The notes beneath the pieces were generated by a model. It was not told the DNA's origin. It saw only the letters and a list, made by a program, of their open reading frames with translations, and searched no databases. From assembly GCA_028335825.1 (NCBI GenBank), contig JAIOKI010000003.1:744001-808000 (forward strand): 64,000 nucleotides of DNA. Direction: 5' to 3'. Each line of letters starts with the position of its first letter. Positions within the stretch are counted from its first letter, which is position 1. Both the position numbers and the translations under genes were made by a program. Below are positions 1 to 11,068 of this stretch, piece after piece. Source of the DNA: Nosema muscidifuracis (lineage: Eukaryota > Microsporidia > Nosematidae).

Positions 1-1909
1 ATTTTATGCTAAAAAAATGATAATAACTTAATCTTTCAACTATTGAAAGTGCAGTCTGGAACATAAACTGAAATATGCTAGAATACTATTCTCAAAATCC
101 GTTATTAGTTATGCCAAGTCCATATGCAATATCTTTTACAAATTATATTAATTGATTCAGTAATTAATATGTTAGTCAATTTATTGAATTAGAATATAAA
201 TCTGTAGTCAAATAATATAATTTAGAAAACGTGAATATATGTATTTTATATAATGAACTGTGAATCATATCAACAAGGTATAAATAAATATAAAGAAGGG
301 TATAATAATATCTATAAACTTTAAAAATTTATTCATTTAATACGTTATCTTCTTTATCAAATTCAATTCTTACCTAGAATACAATTTGTATATGCATAAA
401 TCTATAACATCTTGTATTAATAATTTAATTATTGTTTGTAAATATCGCAAACAAATTAAAAACCTGATTATACTTTTTAGTAGAGTTTAAACAATAAAAC
501 CAATCAAATATTCAACAATGCTCATAAAAAATTATATTTGATCTATTTAATTATTCTTTAAATTATTATATTATAATTTACTTGATTAAAACTATACAAA
601 ATTAATATACTGATATAAACACATAATAATATAAGTCAAAATATTGCTATATGTATCAGAGTTGAATATTAGTAAAGTACTTTTCTTAGCAGTTTTAATT
701 GTCAATTGACTTCAAAGCTCAATTACTTATTTAGATCATATTACACATGTTTTATACATTATTTGACTTTTCATAGCAAACTAAAGTTATGGAAGATTTC
801 TATGTCATTTTTTAATTAAAAAAGTAAATTTTGACTATAAATAATGATAATAAAGTTATTAATATTTATTTTAAATGTAACATTTTTTATTCGTTATGTA
901 TCTTTTCTATAAATATTTAAATCAATAATTTCTAACTATTTATAATATTAAAATCAAAAATCAAATGCCATAATAACGATTTTATAAAAAACAAAATTTT
1001 CAATTTTTTATCAAAAATTATAATTTTATGCCGAAAAGTAAAATTAATTAAAGATAATTTTTTAAAACTACAACACTATTATTATGAAATCATATTTTGA
1101 CTATAATAAATTAATTTTTATTACAAATAGTTTTTGAGTAATTAGCTATTTTTGGAAGTTTATACTTTTCTCTAATTAAATAATATTTACTTATTACTTA
1201 ATTCAAAAATGCTATTACGCTTTTTACTAATATATTAATTTTTATTACAATTTTTGTTCGTTTTTATGACTAATTCGTTATTTATTATAAATTAAATTCA
1301 AAAATTTGTAATATTGGATTAAAATCAATACATAGTATTTTAGTTAGATTTTATTATTTTTTATAATAATATTAATTATAACTTTGTTCCAGTTTATAAA
1401 ACATCAAGAATTATATTTAAATCAAACTTTGTTCCAATAAATAATATACATCTAATATGATTGGTCCATTACTTAAATTAGAAATCAGTTCTGAAGAAGC
1501 AACTTAACAAAGATAAAAATAAATCAAAATAAAGAAATCTTTTTTGTTGTTAGTTAATCATAAAAACGTTACTAAGTATTTATTTTTTAAAATCAATTTG
1601 TTTTTCAGATATAAAAAAATATACTTTTAATCATTTTAATTCAAGAAAATAAAAAATATGTAAGTTATTTTACATTGACATAATAATATCTAATAAAAAA
1701 AAATTAATTATTTTTTCAAAATAAAAAACTTAATCAATAATTACAGTAAACATTTTGATTAATTAAAAAACTTATAAAAAAATCAAATAAACTGTTTTTA
1801 CTTCAATTGTAAAATATACTTGTAAAATCATAATTAAATGTTAAATATCTCCTATTAATTAAAAATGATCTTACAAGATCCATTAAAAAAAAGTTTTTGA
1901 GTTAAGGGT
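1..1909. other. AT-rich intergenic, no gene seen
   Basis: Very AT-rich DNA with stops in every frame. I see no gene, RNA or clear repeat before the short leader of the nucleotide transporter. Confidence 0.6.
1906..1908 (+). promoter_or_regulatory. GGG start-proximal motif of transporter gene
   Basis: TTAAGGGT lies directly against the ATG at 1910. Microsporidian genes characteristically carry a CCC or GGG motif just upstream of the start, with very short leaders. The motif supports 1910 over the next in-frame ATG at 1931. Confidence 0.5.
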
Positions 1910-3601
1910 ATGATTGAAGAAAAAGATACAATGAATGTAAATGCTCAAAGAGCAGAATTGCCTACAGAAGATGAAATTGAACGGGAAGCTAATTCTGGTA
2001 GAGGTATGTCTTCTATGTTTAGAATAGCTAAAGCAGAGAGAAAAATGTTTTGTATAATGGCACTTATGTTTACACTTATATCATTTATATATTCAGTAGG
2101 AAGAGTTTTCAAAGATGCTGCTGTTCTGAGTAAACAGATGCCCCTTTCGATTAACTGCTTGAAGACATTTATTATTCTTCCTATTACAATACTTTCTGTA
2201 GGTCTAATACAGAAGCTTAATATGACTTGTCCTTTAACTAAGCTCTTTGATAATTTTCTCTTGATTTTCAGTATTATGTTTATTTCAACTGGACTTATTT
2301 TTCTACCCTATTCTCATTTATTTCAGTTAGATTCAAATTATTTCAAAGATATATTTGCTGATTCGAAATGTGTAGTAAGAGGCTATGATGCACTCATATC
2401 ATTGGCACTTGTGTATAATGAATGGACTTCATCTTTGGTATATGTATTGTCTGAGATGTTTGGTAATTTAATCCTGTCATATTTTTTCTTAACTTTTGCT
2501 AATAGTCTGACTACCCCTGGGCAATCAGCAAGATTCGTACCTTTATTTTATGTGTGTTCAAACATTGCATTATTCTTATCAGGTTTATTAACACGCAAAT
2601 TTGCTGATTATAGAAGAAATATCTCATATGAAACTGCTGAACAAATTTATAATGGATTCTTTGTCTTTTCCGGAATACTAATTCTTATAATATATTTTTT
2701 AAAGTTCCATCTAGAGCAGAATGTAATCTCTACTCCGATATTTATAAAGAAAAGCTTTATGAGAAAAGGACCTAAAGTCAAAGTAGGATTTAGCGAAGGA
2801 TTAAAAGAAATGATGGGTTCTAAATTGTTAATGAATATCTCTTGCATAGTAATGTTTTATGGTATATCTACCAATCTGATAGAATCATCTTTCAAAAATA
2901 GTTTGACGAAGGGAGCTATATTTTATAATAAGACACCAAAGGAATACTCGATATTATTTACTTCATTAGAACAGCAAATAACCGCTGCTTTGGTAATGAT
3001 CATTCTTTTATCACCTTTCCCTAAGCTTATACAGACAAGAGGTTGGATTTATGTTGCTATAATGTGCCCAATAATTACTTTATTTTCTTTGTTATCAGTA
3101 TGTGGATTAGCTTTTTATAATTACCCTGGTACGAATAATGATCGTAATTTCTTCTTGAACAGTATATGTGCAACTGCTGATACCGTATTAATAGGGTTGG
3201 AAAATTATCTTGGATGTATAGCTGTAGCTCTTATGAAGGTAGCAAAGTATGCTTCATTTGATATTTCTAAAGAGGCTATTTCTATGAGAATTGATTCTTC
3301 TCACCGTGCTAGATATAAAGGAATATTTGATGGAGTATTTGGTAAATTAGGGAAATCTTTAGGTTCTCTTTTTGTATGGGGAATGGGAAATATATTTCAG
3401 ACAAGAGATGTTCGTAAATTATCACCTATCTCGTTATTTTTAGTATTGACTTTTGTAATAATATGGATTAATTCAGTAATTTATTTAAATCGGAAGTATA
3501 AGGAATCAGTCGAAGACAATACTTCAATCGATACTGATATGTTTAGTAAGAAAAGTGAAAAATCCGAAAACCCATCGATATCTGCATCAGTAAAAACTTA
3601 A
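1910..3601 (+). CDS. NTT: ATP/ADP carrier (nucleotide transporter, NTT/TLC family)
   Basis: A 563-aa multi-pass membrane protein of the ATP/ADP translocase family shared by Rickettsiales, Chlamydiae, plastids and microsporidia. In microsporidia these plasma-membrane carriers import ATP and other nucleotides from the host. After a hydrophilic N-terminus of about 45 residues, hydrophobic segments run almost to the end, consistent with about 12 helices. The first helix (about 46-66) is followed by YSVGRVFKDAAV (61-72), matching the conserved Lys-containing end of helix 1 in the family. A charged loop near 275-300 separates two halves. The tail (about 535-563) is polar, Ser/Lys-rich and probably cytoplasmic. 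Length is normal for microsporidian NTTs. The gene is intact, single-exon and isolated, with more balanced base use than its surroundings. Family assignment is firm. Which paralogue and which substrate are unknown. Confidence 0.93.
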   Translation: MIEEKDTMNVNAQRAELPTEDEIEREANSGRGMSSMFRIAKAERKMFCIMALMFTLISFIYSVGRVFKDAAVLSKQMPLSINCLKTFIILPITILSVGLIQKLNMTCPLTKLFDNFLLIFSIMFISTGLIFLPYSHLFQLDSNYFKDIFADSKCVVRGYDALISLALVYNEWTSSLVYVLSEMFGNLILSYFFLTFANSLTTPGQSARFVPLFYVCSNIALFLSGLLTRKFADYRRNISYETAEQIYNGFFVFSGILILIIYFLKFHLEQNVISTPIFIKKSFMRKGPKVKVGFSEGLKEMMGSKLLMNISCIVMFYGISTNLIESSFKNSLTKGAIFYNKTPKEYSILFTSLEQQITAALVMIILLSPFPKLIQTRGWIYVAIMCPIITLFSLLSVCGLAFYNYPGTNNDRNFFLNSICATADTVLIGLENYLGCIAVALMKVAKYASFDISKEAISMRIDSSHRARYKGIFDGVFGKLGKSLGSLFVWGMGNIFQTRDVRKLSPISLFLVLTFVIIWINSVIYLNRKYKESVEDNTSIDTDMFSKKSEKSENPSISASVKT

Positions 3602-4311
3602 TTAAAATTTCGTTTATTTTTTTCAAAAGTGTACTAAAATACTTTATTTCTTATACAAAATTATTAAAAAAACAATTAATGACTAATATATATTTTTAAC
3701 ATAATTTAATTACAAAAAAGTTAAGAAAATAATAATGATCAATATTTATACTTTTAACAGAAATTATTTTGAAAAAATTTAATAATTAATATTTACAAGT
3801 TTATTTGAAAAAAATAATAATAAACTAATAAATAATTTTTAATTTATTTAATAACATTACAAAATAAAAACGTTTTTATATTTCCAGTAATAAATTTATA
3901 AGAATATGCTAGTATTTTATATGATATATGTAAAACATAATTAAATTATATTTCGCATTAATAAATACGTAAAAACTTTAACACTTTTACTTGACTATTG
4001 GTATGTAAAATTTTAAATCTTACTTATTTAGATTTATATATAGGTGTTTTGAATACTTTAAAGTAGTCTGATAACCTTCTGATATGATCAGCTCCTTTAA
4101 ATAGCCTTTCTTTTAAATTTGATTATTTAAAATTTTCTGAATAAACAAATTTTTAAAAATCAATGACTAATACAAAAGTGAGATTTTTGACATACCGACT
4201 TAGAATCCAAAACAATTTTTAAAAGTCAAATGAAAAAGCTCTCAAACTAAAAAAGAAATATAAAATAAATCAATTACAATGTTTTATTAAAAAAACATTA
4301 CCTGTTGAAGA
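3602..4311. other. Intergenic between convergent genes
   Basis: Lies between the 3' ends of the transporter and the zinc-finger gene. AT-rich and stop-laden. No feature seen apart from T/A runs. Confidence 0.6.
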
Positions 4312-4824
4312 TTATTCAATCTTATGAAATGTTCGAAGATGATATTGCAGACCATTATTGTTCTTATATTTTCTTCCACAGTCTTCTACATTACACACAT
4401 ACGGCTTATAAATACTGAGCTTCTTTTTTGAATGACCTTCCTTCATATGGTATTTCAATCCGAATGATGACTTATATTGCCTATTACAATTATCAAGCGT
4501 ACATTTATAAACCTTTTTATTAGCTTCTTTTTCTTTCTTGACTTTCACCTCTTCTTTACCAGGATTTTCTACTACATTATACTTCTCATCCATCCAATCA
4601 TGTACATAAGGATTATCTATTAAAAACTGCTTTGCTTCATCGTCCAGTACTTTCTTGTAACTCATCAAGTTTGTAAACCACATATAGCTCTTAAAGTTTT
4701 TTCCATACAATTTAAGACAATTATGTATATTGGTATTATCCTTATTCCCAGCCCCAATAGACCCTGGAGCTTCACGTTCTACAAACTCATCAAATTTCTC
4801 TTTCATAGTATGATACTGATCCAT
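4312..4824 (-). CDS. C2H2 zinc-finger protein, SFP1/JAZF1-like
   Basis: A 170-aa protein with two C-terminal C2H2 fingers, both spaced C-x4-C-x12-H-x4-H. Finger 1 uses C108, C113, H126 and H131. Finger 2 uses C144, C149, H162 and H167. The wording of finger 2 (KPYVCNVEDCGRKYKNNNGL) closely follows the second fingers of yeast Sfp1 and animal JAZF1, which pair a KPxxC start with YKNxNGLxYH. In those families the fingers belong to nuclear regulators of ribosome-biogenesis or metabolic genes. The remainder, about 105 residues, is charged with a Lys-rich linker (90-105) and no other recognised domain, so the protein is far shorter than Sfp1. It is likely a nuclear transcription regulator. The zinc-finger call is firm and the SFP1/JAZF1 orthology is an inference from finger sequence. 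The gene is isolated and intact. Confidence 0.85.
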   Translation of the reverse strand: MDQYHTMKEKFDEFVEREAPGSIGAGNKDNTNIHNCLKLYGKNFKSYMWFTNLMSYKKVLDDEAKQFLIDNPYVHDWMDEKYNVVENPGKEEVKVKKEKEANKKVYKCTLDNCNRQYKSSFGLKYHMKEGHSKKKLSIYKPYVCNVEDCGRKYKNNNGLQYHLRTFHKIE

Positions 4825-4832
4825 TTTAATTA

Positions 4833-4835
4833 GGG
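4833..4835 (-). promoter_or_regulatory. CCC motif upstream of zinc-finger gene
   Basis: On the minus strand AGACCCTAATTAAA runs straight into the ATG at 4824. It is the expected microsporidian C-rich start-proximal motif, about 8 nt from the ATG. Confidence 0.45.
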
Positions 4836-7800
4836 TCTTTCGAATTTGAATATAAAACTAAATAAATTAATTAAATTATTAGTAAACGAAAAATAATTTG
4901 ATACACAAACAAGTTATTTTAGAATATAATTACTATTTGATTATTTTTTGATCAGTTTTTTAGTTATAATTAATCCAATCAAAGTCTAATGTCAAAAATT
5001 ATTAATTACAAATAATATGTTTAATTATTATTATAGTTTTAGAAGTATAATTATATAAAATATTGAATTACACAAGTTAAAATTTGTAAATATTAGAATT
5101 AAATAAGTTTTAAATTTATTTTTTTTGACAGGATTTTGTGTTAATTAAAAATACAATATTAGTACGATATTATTAATTACAAGTAAATTCAATTTTTTTA
5201 AAAACTATTTTTATGACTCATAAAAAATCTTATTTACAAAAAATGATCAAAACTTAATTTTGAAATAATTCTAACTAAATTAAAAAAATAAAGTTGTTTC
5301 TTTTTTCTAAACTGTTTATATTTATTCATGATAATGTATAGATGACCTTAATGTAATATTTAAAGAAAGATGTAATATAATTATAATTATAATTTAAATT
5401 TTATTTGATTCTTAAGAAAAAAGTAATTAATATTGAAACAATTGATATTTGATTTAAAAATGAATAAATATAATTATTTTTATTTTAGAAAATAAATTAA
5501 GAATTTCAATTTGTTTTATAAAGTAAAATTTAGGTTCTTCTAGTTTTAATTTAGTTTATTATCTAAAAATTTAGAATTAAAATATTTCTAATAATTTATG
5601 TTACATAATATTAATTAATTTTAAAAACTTGATCAACATTTAGAAAATAAAATAGTAACTTTGAGAAAGTAAACAAATTTAACTATACTTTACATTTTTT
5701 AAATAAAGTCATATTTTGTCTTTTACATCAACCTGAATAAATTTATGTCATACATAAGAACACTGTCATTTATAAAAAGACTAATCTTTAGACTTTAATT
5801 TTCGTTATGATATTATTGAATATAAAATAGTTCTATGCTCACTCCTTTTTTATAAAAATTTGGAAAGGATAATTTAAAATCTAGATAACCATATTAAAGA
5901 TATAAGAGATAATTTATGTAAATATTATTAAATAATACATATGATATATCTCTTCTACAGCAAATATACAAATAATAAATCTAAATTTATTAACATTCAA
6001 CTAGTTCTTTAATTAAAATAATAATTATTCACAAAAAGTAGTTAAAGCTTTTCCGTTCTCAGAACGTTAATGTATTTTTATGGACTAAAAAATAAATATA
6101 TGAATGCTTTTATGTTTAGAATAGAGAGGTAGATATAAATTGTGTATAAAAGTATATTAAATAAATATTAAACTAATCATTAAATAAGAATTCATTTTTA
6201 GACTGTCTAAATAGAGAAGAATATCAACTAAGATTCGCTAGCTAACCATTTTGGCACACTGTACAAGTTCATGACAAAATTAATCACTTATGTATTGACA
6301 TAGAAACGCGTGGTAAATATGTACCACAAAGCTTATAGAAAATATTTAAGATTGAATTGCCGAATGGAGACATACAGATAGTTAAAAATGAATATCGAGA
6401 CTAGACGTAGATTTCTGTCTTTTGAGTTTAAAAAGTTGAATATAGTATGTAAAATAATGACAATTAGGTTCCTTGTCTATAGAAAAGACGTTGGAACTGC
6501 GAATTCAATAACTCATTTAAATTTATTATGAAGAATACTTTGAAATGGAATTTAATACAGATGTTGACAAGTGTATAAAAGTCTAATATCTCAATAATTG
6601 ACAAAATATAAATTACATGACTATTATTATATAAAATAAATTAACTAAGATATAATAAAACAAGATTAAGTAAGTGCTAGATACATAATTATAATATTCA
6701 GAATATTAAATGTGTTTTAACTAAAGATAGAAATAAACTTTAAATAAATAAAACACAAATTGGAATGTTAAGACTTATTTACAAATTAATTGTTAATTTT
6801 AGATATTTATAGAGATCTTGAAATTAAGATTTATTATCTGATGATGTGAAGCAGAATAAAATGAATAAAGCTAATTTTGTAGTAAATTTCTAATATTAGA
6901 TCCTAAAATATTCTATACATGATATTCCAATAACTTATTAAATAGATAAAGATAATACAAAAAACATTAAAATCAAATTTTTAATTAAATTAATAAAAGT
7001 ATACAAATAATCACTTGGAGTATCTCAAATTCAATTATAGAAAATCATAAAATAAAATTAAACATTTTAGATGTTTTTATATATCTCTAAACTTACCTTT
7101 TAATTATTGATACATAACATTCATAAGAATTTAGATGATTAATTATTGGAATTTTTATTCAAAAAATATTAAATAATTTAATTTTATAATTTCTTTTTCT
7201 ACTTATATGATATAGAAAATCATTAGTATGTTTTTTTATTACTTCATTTTATCTATTTATAATAATAAAAAATATATTTGCCGTAAAAGTAAGAATGTAT
7301 AATGACTCATATAAATTCATTTTATATAAATTTTTGACTTACAAATAAATGATTGCAAATTTTTATATAGCTAAAAATATATAAAGTAGTTTAGAGAAGA
7401 ATTTATCAATTTTGATATAATTATTAGTCTTATATTAGCAGTTTAAATTTAAATTAATCATAAAATTTACATAAATGTCTGGCAACTTTTTGCTTATAAA
7501 ATATAAGAGTTATCTAACTTTGATTTATAGTAAATCTATATTAACTATTAATATAATTATTTAAGTTAACAATATAAAAAAAATAAGTATCTTATGAATC
7601 AAAAAAAATGACTCATAAATAAATCATTTGTTATTTGTTTTAAAATATAATTTTAATTGAAAAGTTGGAAAAAAAAACATAGTTGTGTGCAATTTGGAAT
7701 ACTAGTTTTAAAATACTAAGAATAGTTGGAACAGAAAAAATACATAAATATTATCTCCTACCTAACATCGATGTATATGTACAAGTCAAAAATTATATTT

Positions 7801-8985
7801 TATGTAGTAACATGAAATAAATTAGTAACGATTTATCATCAAAAATAAAGGAAAGAACTAGATAGATGACATTGAAGAGCTTAACTTTTGAAAGCTAAAG
7901 AGAAGCATACTAGAATATATAGTACTTCTAAAGATGGATATACGATAAGGTAAGTACTTAACTAAAGATAAAAACTTTGTATAAAATGATTAATTAAAAA
8001 GCTAACTACACTCAAATCAATCAATTGATAATTTAATTGAATTAAGAAAGAGTTTGTAAACGTTAAGTAAATAGATTTGATAAAATACTACAGTAAGTAA
8101 TGAGAAGATGTTTTATTAAAATTTAGTTGGATTCCATACTTTTTCTAAGCATAAGTAAATTTTTAAGTCACAAATAACAGTTTTTAATAATATAACATAA
8201 TAGGATCTAAAAATAAGCTTATTATAACTTTAAAGTATGACTGTAAAGAAATTAAATAAATATATTAATAAAAAATATTTATGCTAGTCATGGATTTAAA
8301 GATAATATCTTAATACTAAATAAAACTTATTATTAAGATTAAATTCTACATTTTTTACAAAATAATTAGTTTTTCTTTATTTTGATTATATAATGACTAA
8401 TGATAAGTCAGAAAAAGAATATAGAAATATTTCTGAGATCATTTATCAAAATCACTAAAATTATTGCAAAATCATATTCATATTTCTAATCAAAAATAAT
8501 AATAGAAAAATAAACATTTTTATAAAAAGACAATTTTGTTTATTTGTAATAATTTAAAATATTCCAGTACACTCTTAATAGTAAAATAATTTAAATTTTA
8601 TAATGATTAAGTTTATCCTGTCAAATATAGACATTTAAATTTCTTAATTTATATAAGTCTGTCAAGTTTAAATAATTTATTTTGATTGATCATTACAAGA
8701 TTATTGATCATATAGAAATTGCTTTATTTAATTTATACTAAACTAATTAAAATACATCAGTAGACTCTATTTTTGTGATTAATAAAATTATTTTATTAAT
8801 TATTTTGTTTTTGTAAGAAAAGGCTGTCAAAATTAAACATTCAGATGTCAAATATATGACGTAATTATAGTTATGCATGGTTTTCAAAAAGTCTTATGAT
8901 CTCATAAATCAAAATTTTAGCTAATGCTTACGAAGTTTATTTTTAAAAAATTTAATTTATCAATTATTATTTATTTTTTTTTGAA
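4836..8985. other. Long gene-free AT-rich stretch
   Basis: No intact gene over about 4 kb. A short stretch near 6200-6500 is less AT-rich and looks like decayed coding sequence (listed separately). A segment at about 6045-6130 resembles one at about 33235-33320 (both contain TTCTCAGAAC followed by similar A/T text), suggesting an old dispersed repeat. Nothing else is supported. Confidence 0.5.
6201..6400 (+). pseudogene. Decayed coding remnant, family unknown
   Basis: Base composition rises above the local background. One forward frame from 6201 reads protein-like text with short open runs, including LPNGDIQIVKNEYRD near 6355-6400, interrupted by three stops before a cluster of stops. I do not recognise the family. 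It could be an old host gene or a mobile-element remnant. Confidence 0.3.
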
Positions 8986-9263
8986 ATGTAACCCCCACCA
9001 TGTGTGTTTGAAAACTCGTCTCAAAAGCATTTTTGTGATAGCATTTTCATATATGCATGGTGGGTTATATTGACCAATATTTGTTCATTACAGATCATTT
9101 CTACTCTGTAATGACTATCGTGTTTATCACATCTTTCCTGTTTCTTTGGTATAGATTCTTCTTGTCTCTAGTTTTTGACAAGAAGTCTTGGACCAATTAT
9201 ATATGTTTACTCCATTTTCTATAGGAGTTCGCTCTTCCTTTAAAAGAATGTTCGCTTCTTTTA
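8986..9263 (+). ncRNA. Candidate structured RNA, possibly U3-like
   Basis: This block is richer in G+C than its surroundings and dense in hairpins, yet has no useful reading frame. Stems seen: 8986-9002 with 9056-9070 (about 15 bp, two-base bulge); 9086-9094 with 9105-9113 (perfect 9 bp, 10-nt loop); 9158-9166 with 9177-9185 (perfect 9 bp), extended by 9146-9150 with 9192-9196; 9209-9213 with 9224-9228; and 9240-9248 with 9256-9264. The second hairpin carries GATCATTTCTA (9093-9103), identical to the core of U3 snoRNA box A, which in free U3 also sits in a stem-loop. I could not find clear boxes B, C or D, so U3 identity is weak. An SRP-like reading (TGTAATG at 9107-9113) is an alternative. 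A C-rich box (8992-8996) precedes the first stem. Strand is inferred from the box A match. Confidence 0.42.
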
Positions 9264-9264
9264 A

Positions 9265-10424
9265 TCCAGTACAATTAAATTTTAATTTTTTTTTAGATTT
9301 TTTTCTTTTTGATTGTTTATGTCTTTTTTTTTAATGAAATTTTAGAATTGCTATGAGTAAAATTAGTAAATATTCTGCGTTAAAGAATATTTTTGTATAT
9401 AAATATTTCTATTATAAAGTTGGAGTTAGTCTGGTAAAATATTATAATTACATCTTGAGTGCAATATTTTCGAATTTGATGAGTTTTTTTTGCTATTTGA
9501 TAAATTAAAAAAATGAAAAATTGAAAGAAAGTGTTTGGAAATTTAAAGCCATATATTTCTCTAGAAATACATATGAAAAACTGAAAGAAAGTGTTTGGAA
9601 ATTTAAAGCCATATATTTCTCTAGAAATACATATGAAAACCTTTTACTTTAGGAATTAATTTGTTTGCTCAAATGCAGAATACTCATTGCTATTGCTAAG
9701 GTTATTGAAGTTACAAAAATAAAGTCAACTGAAGTAAACAAATTTATTATTCTATTTAGGTGTAAATACATAACCGATTATATTATTGATAACTAAAATT
9801 ATTGTATAAAGAGAAAAGCTGCAAGTATTCCTCCTAATAAAAGAAATTAAATATAAAAAAGATTTATACTTTAAGTTTTTAATTGCTTGAAGTATCCTTA
9901 TAAATTATATGGAATATTAAACTTTTTAAGATAGACTATAGCACTCAGGACGAAAAGGATGAAAGAATTGAAAACATCAAGACATTTATAACTTCTAAGC
10001 CACCAATTAAAGAAACTTTAAATATAATCAAATTGTTTGCTTTAATGACTGATTAGTATTTAAAACATATTTTTTAATTAATATATTAACATTTATATTG
10101 TTTGTGTTGTAAATTTTATAGATTATATTACAAAATGTTAGCTATTGAAATATTTTAATAAATAAACGATCTGAAAAATATTAAATTAAACAAAATACAA
10201 AGACATATTTCTTTAATCAGAGCAAAACATATTCACCATTTTTTTAATTACTAATTTACTTGAAATAAAACTAACACTTATTCTAATAGGTAACTATAAA
10301 AACAAATTCCAAAGTAATAAATTTAATTAATAAGAAAGTTTTAATTAAGCAACGACATTTTGTAAGCATGTAAGTATTCCATGATATTCCTTAGATAAAA
10401 TGCCATCCGTGTTACCACAGATAC
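9265..10424. other. Intergenic with one tandem repeat
   Basis: AT-rich. Holds the two-copy 60-bp repeat listed separately. No gene recognised. Confidence 0.55.
9513..9640 (+). repeat. Two-copy 60-bp tandem repeat
   Basis: Two adjacent 60-bp units (about 9513-9572 and 9573-9632) differ by a single base (T at 9521, C at 9581). The first bases of a third unit follow. Near identity implies a recent duplication. The unit length is a multiple of three, but no frame spans it usefully. Confidence 0.9.
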
Positions 10425-11063
10425 TTAAAAGAAATAAAATACTAACGCCACAACAACAAACACAGTAAAAAATACTACTTTAGGTGTCATGATTCTTGGA
10501 TTATTAGAAAAACTTATGCCTTTTCCATTGCCAAGAACTCCAAATCTTTTTAAATCATTCATATAGACCACATTCTTTATTCCCAATAGCTTCGGTTTAG
10601 CAACACTCCTATTTCTATCATTCCCTCGCATCACCATATACTCAACCAATCTCTCTACTGCATCAAGCTGTTCCTGAAATTTCATACTTGCATAATCATC
10701 TAAATCATTAATTTCTGATTTTTTATTAGTAAAATCCTTATCTTTACTACACTCAACATCCGATTCTTTAAAATGAACATGGTCCTGCTGCTTATCCATC
10801 TCGTGATTTTCTACGGGAGAGCACAAATCATCAAAATCTTCCATATCATCTTCCAAAGATCTACTGGGACTATACCTATTACACATGCAGACTTCTCCCG
10901 GTAATTTCACCTTGCATTCACAAGAACTATCCGATGAACCTATCCCACCTTGATGTTCATCTGCTTCCACTATCTTATAACGAGCATTAATCTGTCTCAG
11001 TGCAAGACTTCTCCATTTCTTATAGCCTTTGAACTCAGTACATTCAGGATCAAAATAACACAT
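10425..11063 (-). CDS. Acidic tail-anchored membrane protein, unknown family
   Basis: A 212-aa protein with no signal peptide and one hydrophobic C-terminal segment (about 195-212) ending at the last residue, the layout of a tail-anchored protein with a cytosolic body. Cysteines fall at 2, 8, 48, 50, 59, 61, 81 and 105, including two C-x-C pairs (48/50 and 59/61) that could bind metal. Residues 70-125 are strongly acidic and probably disordered. A possible amphipathic helix at 124-148 might be a partner-binding segment, but I see no SNARE heptad pattern and assign no family. Codon use looks like that of the neighbouring conserved genes. CACCCCA touches the ATG on the minus strand, which fixes the start. 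Confidence 0.75.
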   Translation of the reverse strand: MCYFDPECTEFKGYKKWRSLALRQINARYKIVEADEHQGGIGSSDSSCECKVKLPGEVCMCNRYSPSRSLEDDMEDFDDLCSPVENHEMDKQQDHVHFKESDVECSKDKDFTNKKSEINDLDDYASMKFQEQLDAVERLVEYMVMRGNDRNRSVAKPKLLGIKNVVYMNDLKRFGVLGNGKGISFSNNPRIMTPKVVFFTVFVVVALVFYFF

Positions 11064-11064
11064 T

Positions 11065-11068
11065 GGGG
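11065..11068 (-). promoter_or_regulatory. CCCC start-proximal motif
   Basis: TTCACCCCA directly abuts the ATG of the tail-anchored gene on the minus strand. It is the clearest single example of the motif in the window. Confidence 0.5.

Noticed and set aside
2647-2847. 66-codon minus-strand frame inside the transporter gene
   Set aside because: Antisense shadow of a clearly conserved gene.
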